From: an uncultured Flavobacteriales bacterium
GTDB lineage: Bacteria > Bacteroidota > Bacteroidia > Flavobacteriales_D > Parvicellaceae
Direction of reading: 5' to 3'
DNA: 23,078 bases
Assembly: GCA_938084875.1 (NCBI GenBank)
Contig: CALKFX010000009.1
Location: 1-23,078, forward strand
Of the stretch, positions 22,793-23,078 are shown one piece after another. Numbering within the stretch: the first letter of the stretch is position 1; the number at the start of each line of letters is the position of its first letter. Below the pieces are notes generated by a model that searched no databases, was not told where the DNA came from, and saw nothing but the letters and a program-made list of their open reading frames with translations. Position numbers and translations under genes: made by a program.

Positions 22793-23078
22793 ATGACATC
22801 TACAAATGCTAATATTATAAATTCTGTCACTTTAATTATTATTGGTTTATGGGGATACTTTGAGGTCTCTTCACCAACAGCACTTATACCAGTAGGCTTT
22901 GGAGTTGCTTTAGTTCTATGTTCTCCTGGGCTTAAAAAACAAAACAAGGTAATAGCACATATAGCTGTTCTCTTAACTTTTATTATTTTAATTGCTTTAG
23001 CAGGGATGAGACTTCCAAAGTCAATAGAACAGGGTGGGATGGGGCTATTAAGAGTTTTCTTAATGATTGGAACTTCTA
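22793..23078 (+). CDS. Small membrane protein, Bacteroidota conserved hypothetical (3' truncated by window end)
   Basis: The open frame from ATG 22793 runs to the end of the window (95 complete codons, no stop). It encodes three hydrophobic segments: NSVTLIIIGLWGYF (10-23), ALIPVGFGVALVLC (30-43), and HIAVLLTFIILIALAGM (56-72). A fourth begins at RVFLMIGTS. The pattern GLWGYF...SPTALIPVGFG...SPGLKKQNK.IAHIAV is one I recall from short (about 110-130 residue) conserved membrane proteins of Flavobacteriales with no known role. Only the C-terminal part should be missing. Confidence 0.75.
   Translation, partial: MTSTNANIINSVTLIIIGLWGYFEVSSPTALIPVGFGVALVLCSPGLKKQNKVIAHIAVLLTFIILIALAGMRLPKSIEQGGMGLLRVFLMIGTS

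Noticed and set aside
22753..22947. Minus-strand frame of 64 codons opposite the last gene
   Set aside because: The plus-strand membrane protein has a recognisable conserved pattern; the opposing frame has none.
1..23078. Mobile element, phage, CRISPR or defence island
   Set aside because: No integrase, transposase, repeat-spacer array, nuclease or restriction gene was found. Nearly every gene is a typical chromosomal Bacteroidota gene.

Overview
The window reads as AT-rich chromosomal DNA of a Bacteroidota bacterium, most likely of the order Flavobacteriales. The evidence is two proteins with type IX secretion (T9SS) C-terminal sorting domains, a PorZ-like T9SS component, a GldH gliding lipoprotein, a DUF4837 lipoprotein, lipoproteins with short lipoboxes, no clear Shine-Dalgarno sites, and a few perfect Bacteroidota-type -7 promoter elements (TAnnTTTG). 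I see no integrase, transposase, phage gene, CRISPR array or defence island. Gene packing is tight, with many overlaps of 1 to 17 bp. Several starts appear to be TTG or GTG.

Layout. 92-874: omega-amidase/nitrilase (+), whose 3' end overlaps a divergently packed minus-strand pair, fRMsr then an Ig-like lipoprotein (2875-858). 2923-3672: YebC-type regulator (+). 5292-3669: AI-2E-family transporter and an overlapping TPMT-family methyltransferase (-). 8550-5404: a 1048-residue modular T9SS cargo protein with its own strong terminator at 5356-5381. 8551-8883: a gap holding a tRNA-Arg(UCG) on the minus strand. 8884-16232: a run of seven plus-strand genes: PorZ-like, CvpA, DNA polymerase III delta', GldH, methionine aminotransferase-like, lytic transglycosylase and a PH-like membrane protein. 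19119-16238: three minus-strand genes (coiled-coil membrane protein, putative outer-membrane protein, DUF4837 lipoprotein). 19172-19837: ComF-like phosphoribosyltransferase (+). 22352-19847: minus-strand genes for a MORN protein, a DAO-family oxidoreductase, a LysE-type exporter and a 63-residue conserved small protein. 22353-22792 is essentially intergenic. A plus-strand membrane protein starting at 22793 runs off the window.

How it fits together. The central block links cell-surface functions: T9SS (PorZ plus a cargo protein), gliding (GldH) and peptidoglycan turnover (lytic transglycosylase). It also carries core functions (delta' clamp loader, CvpA, aminotransferase). The flanks are mostly housekeeping: nitrogen metabolite repair, free methionine sulfoxide repair, and amino-acid export next to an amino-acid-oxidase-like flavoprotein.

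I did not find a convincing new multi-gene system. The points most worth a second look are: an extracellular T9SS protein carrying a CGPC thioredoxin-like domain; a flavoprotein resembling the C-terminal half of MnmC; TAnnTTTG elements 4-5 nt before start codons, suggesting leaderless mRNAs; and several uncharacterised envelope proteins in tight translational pairs.
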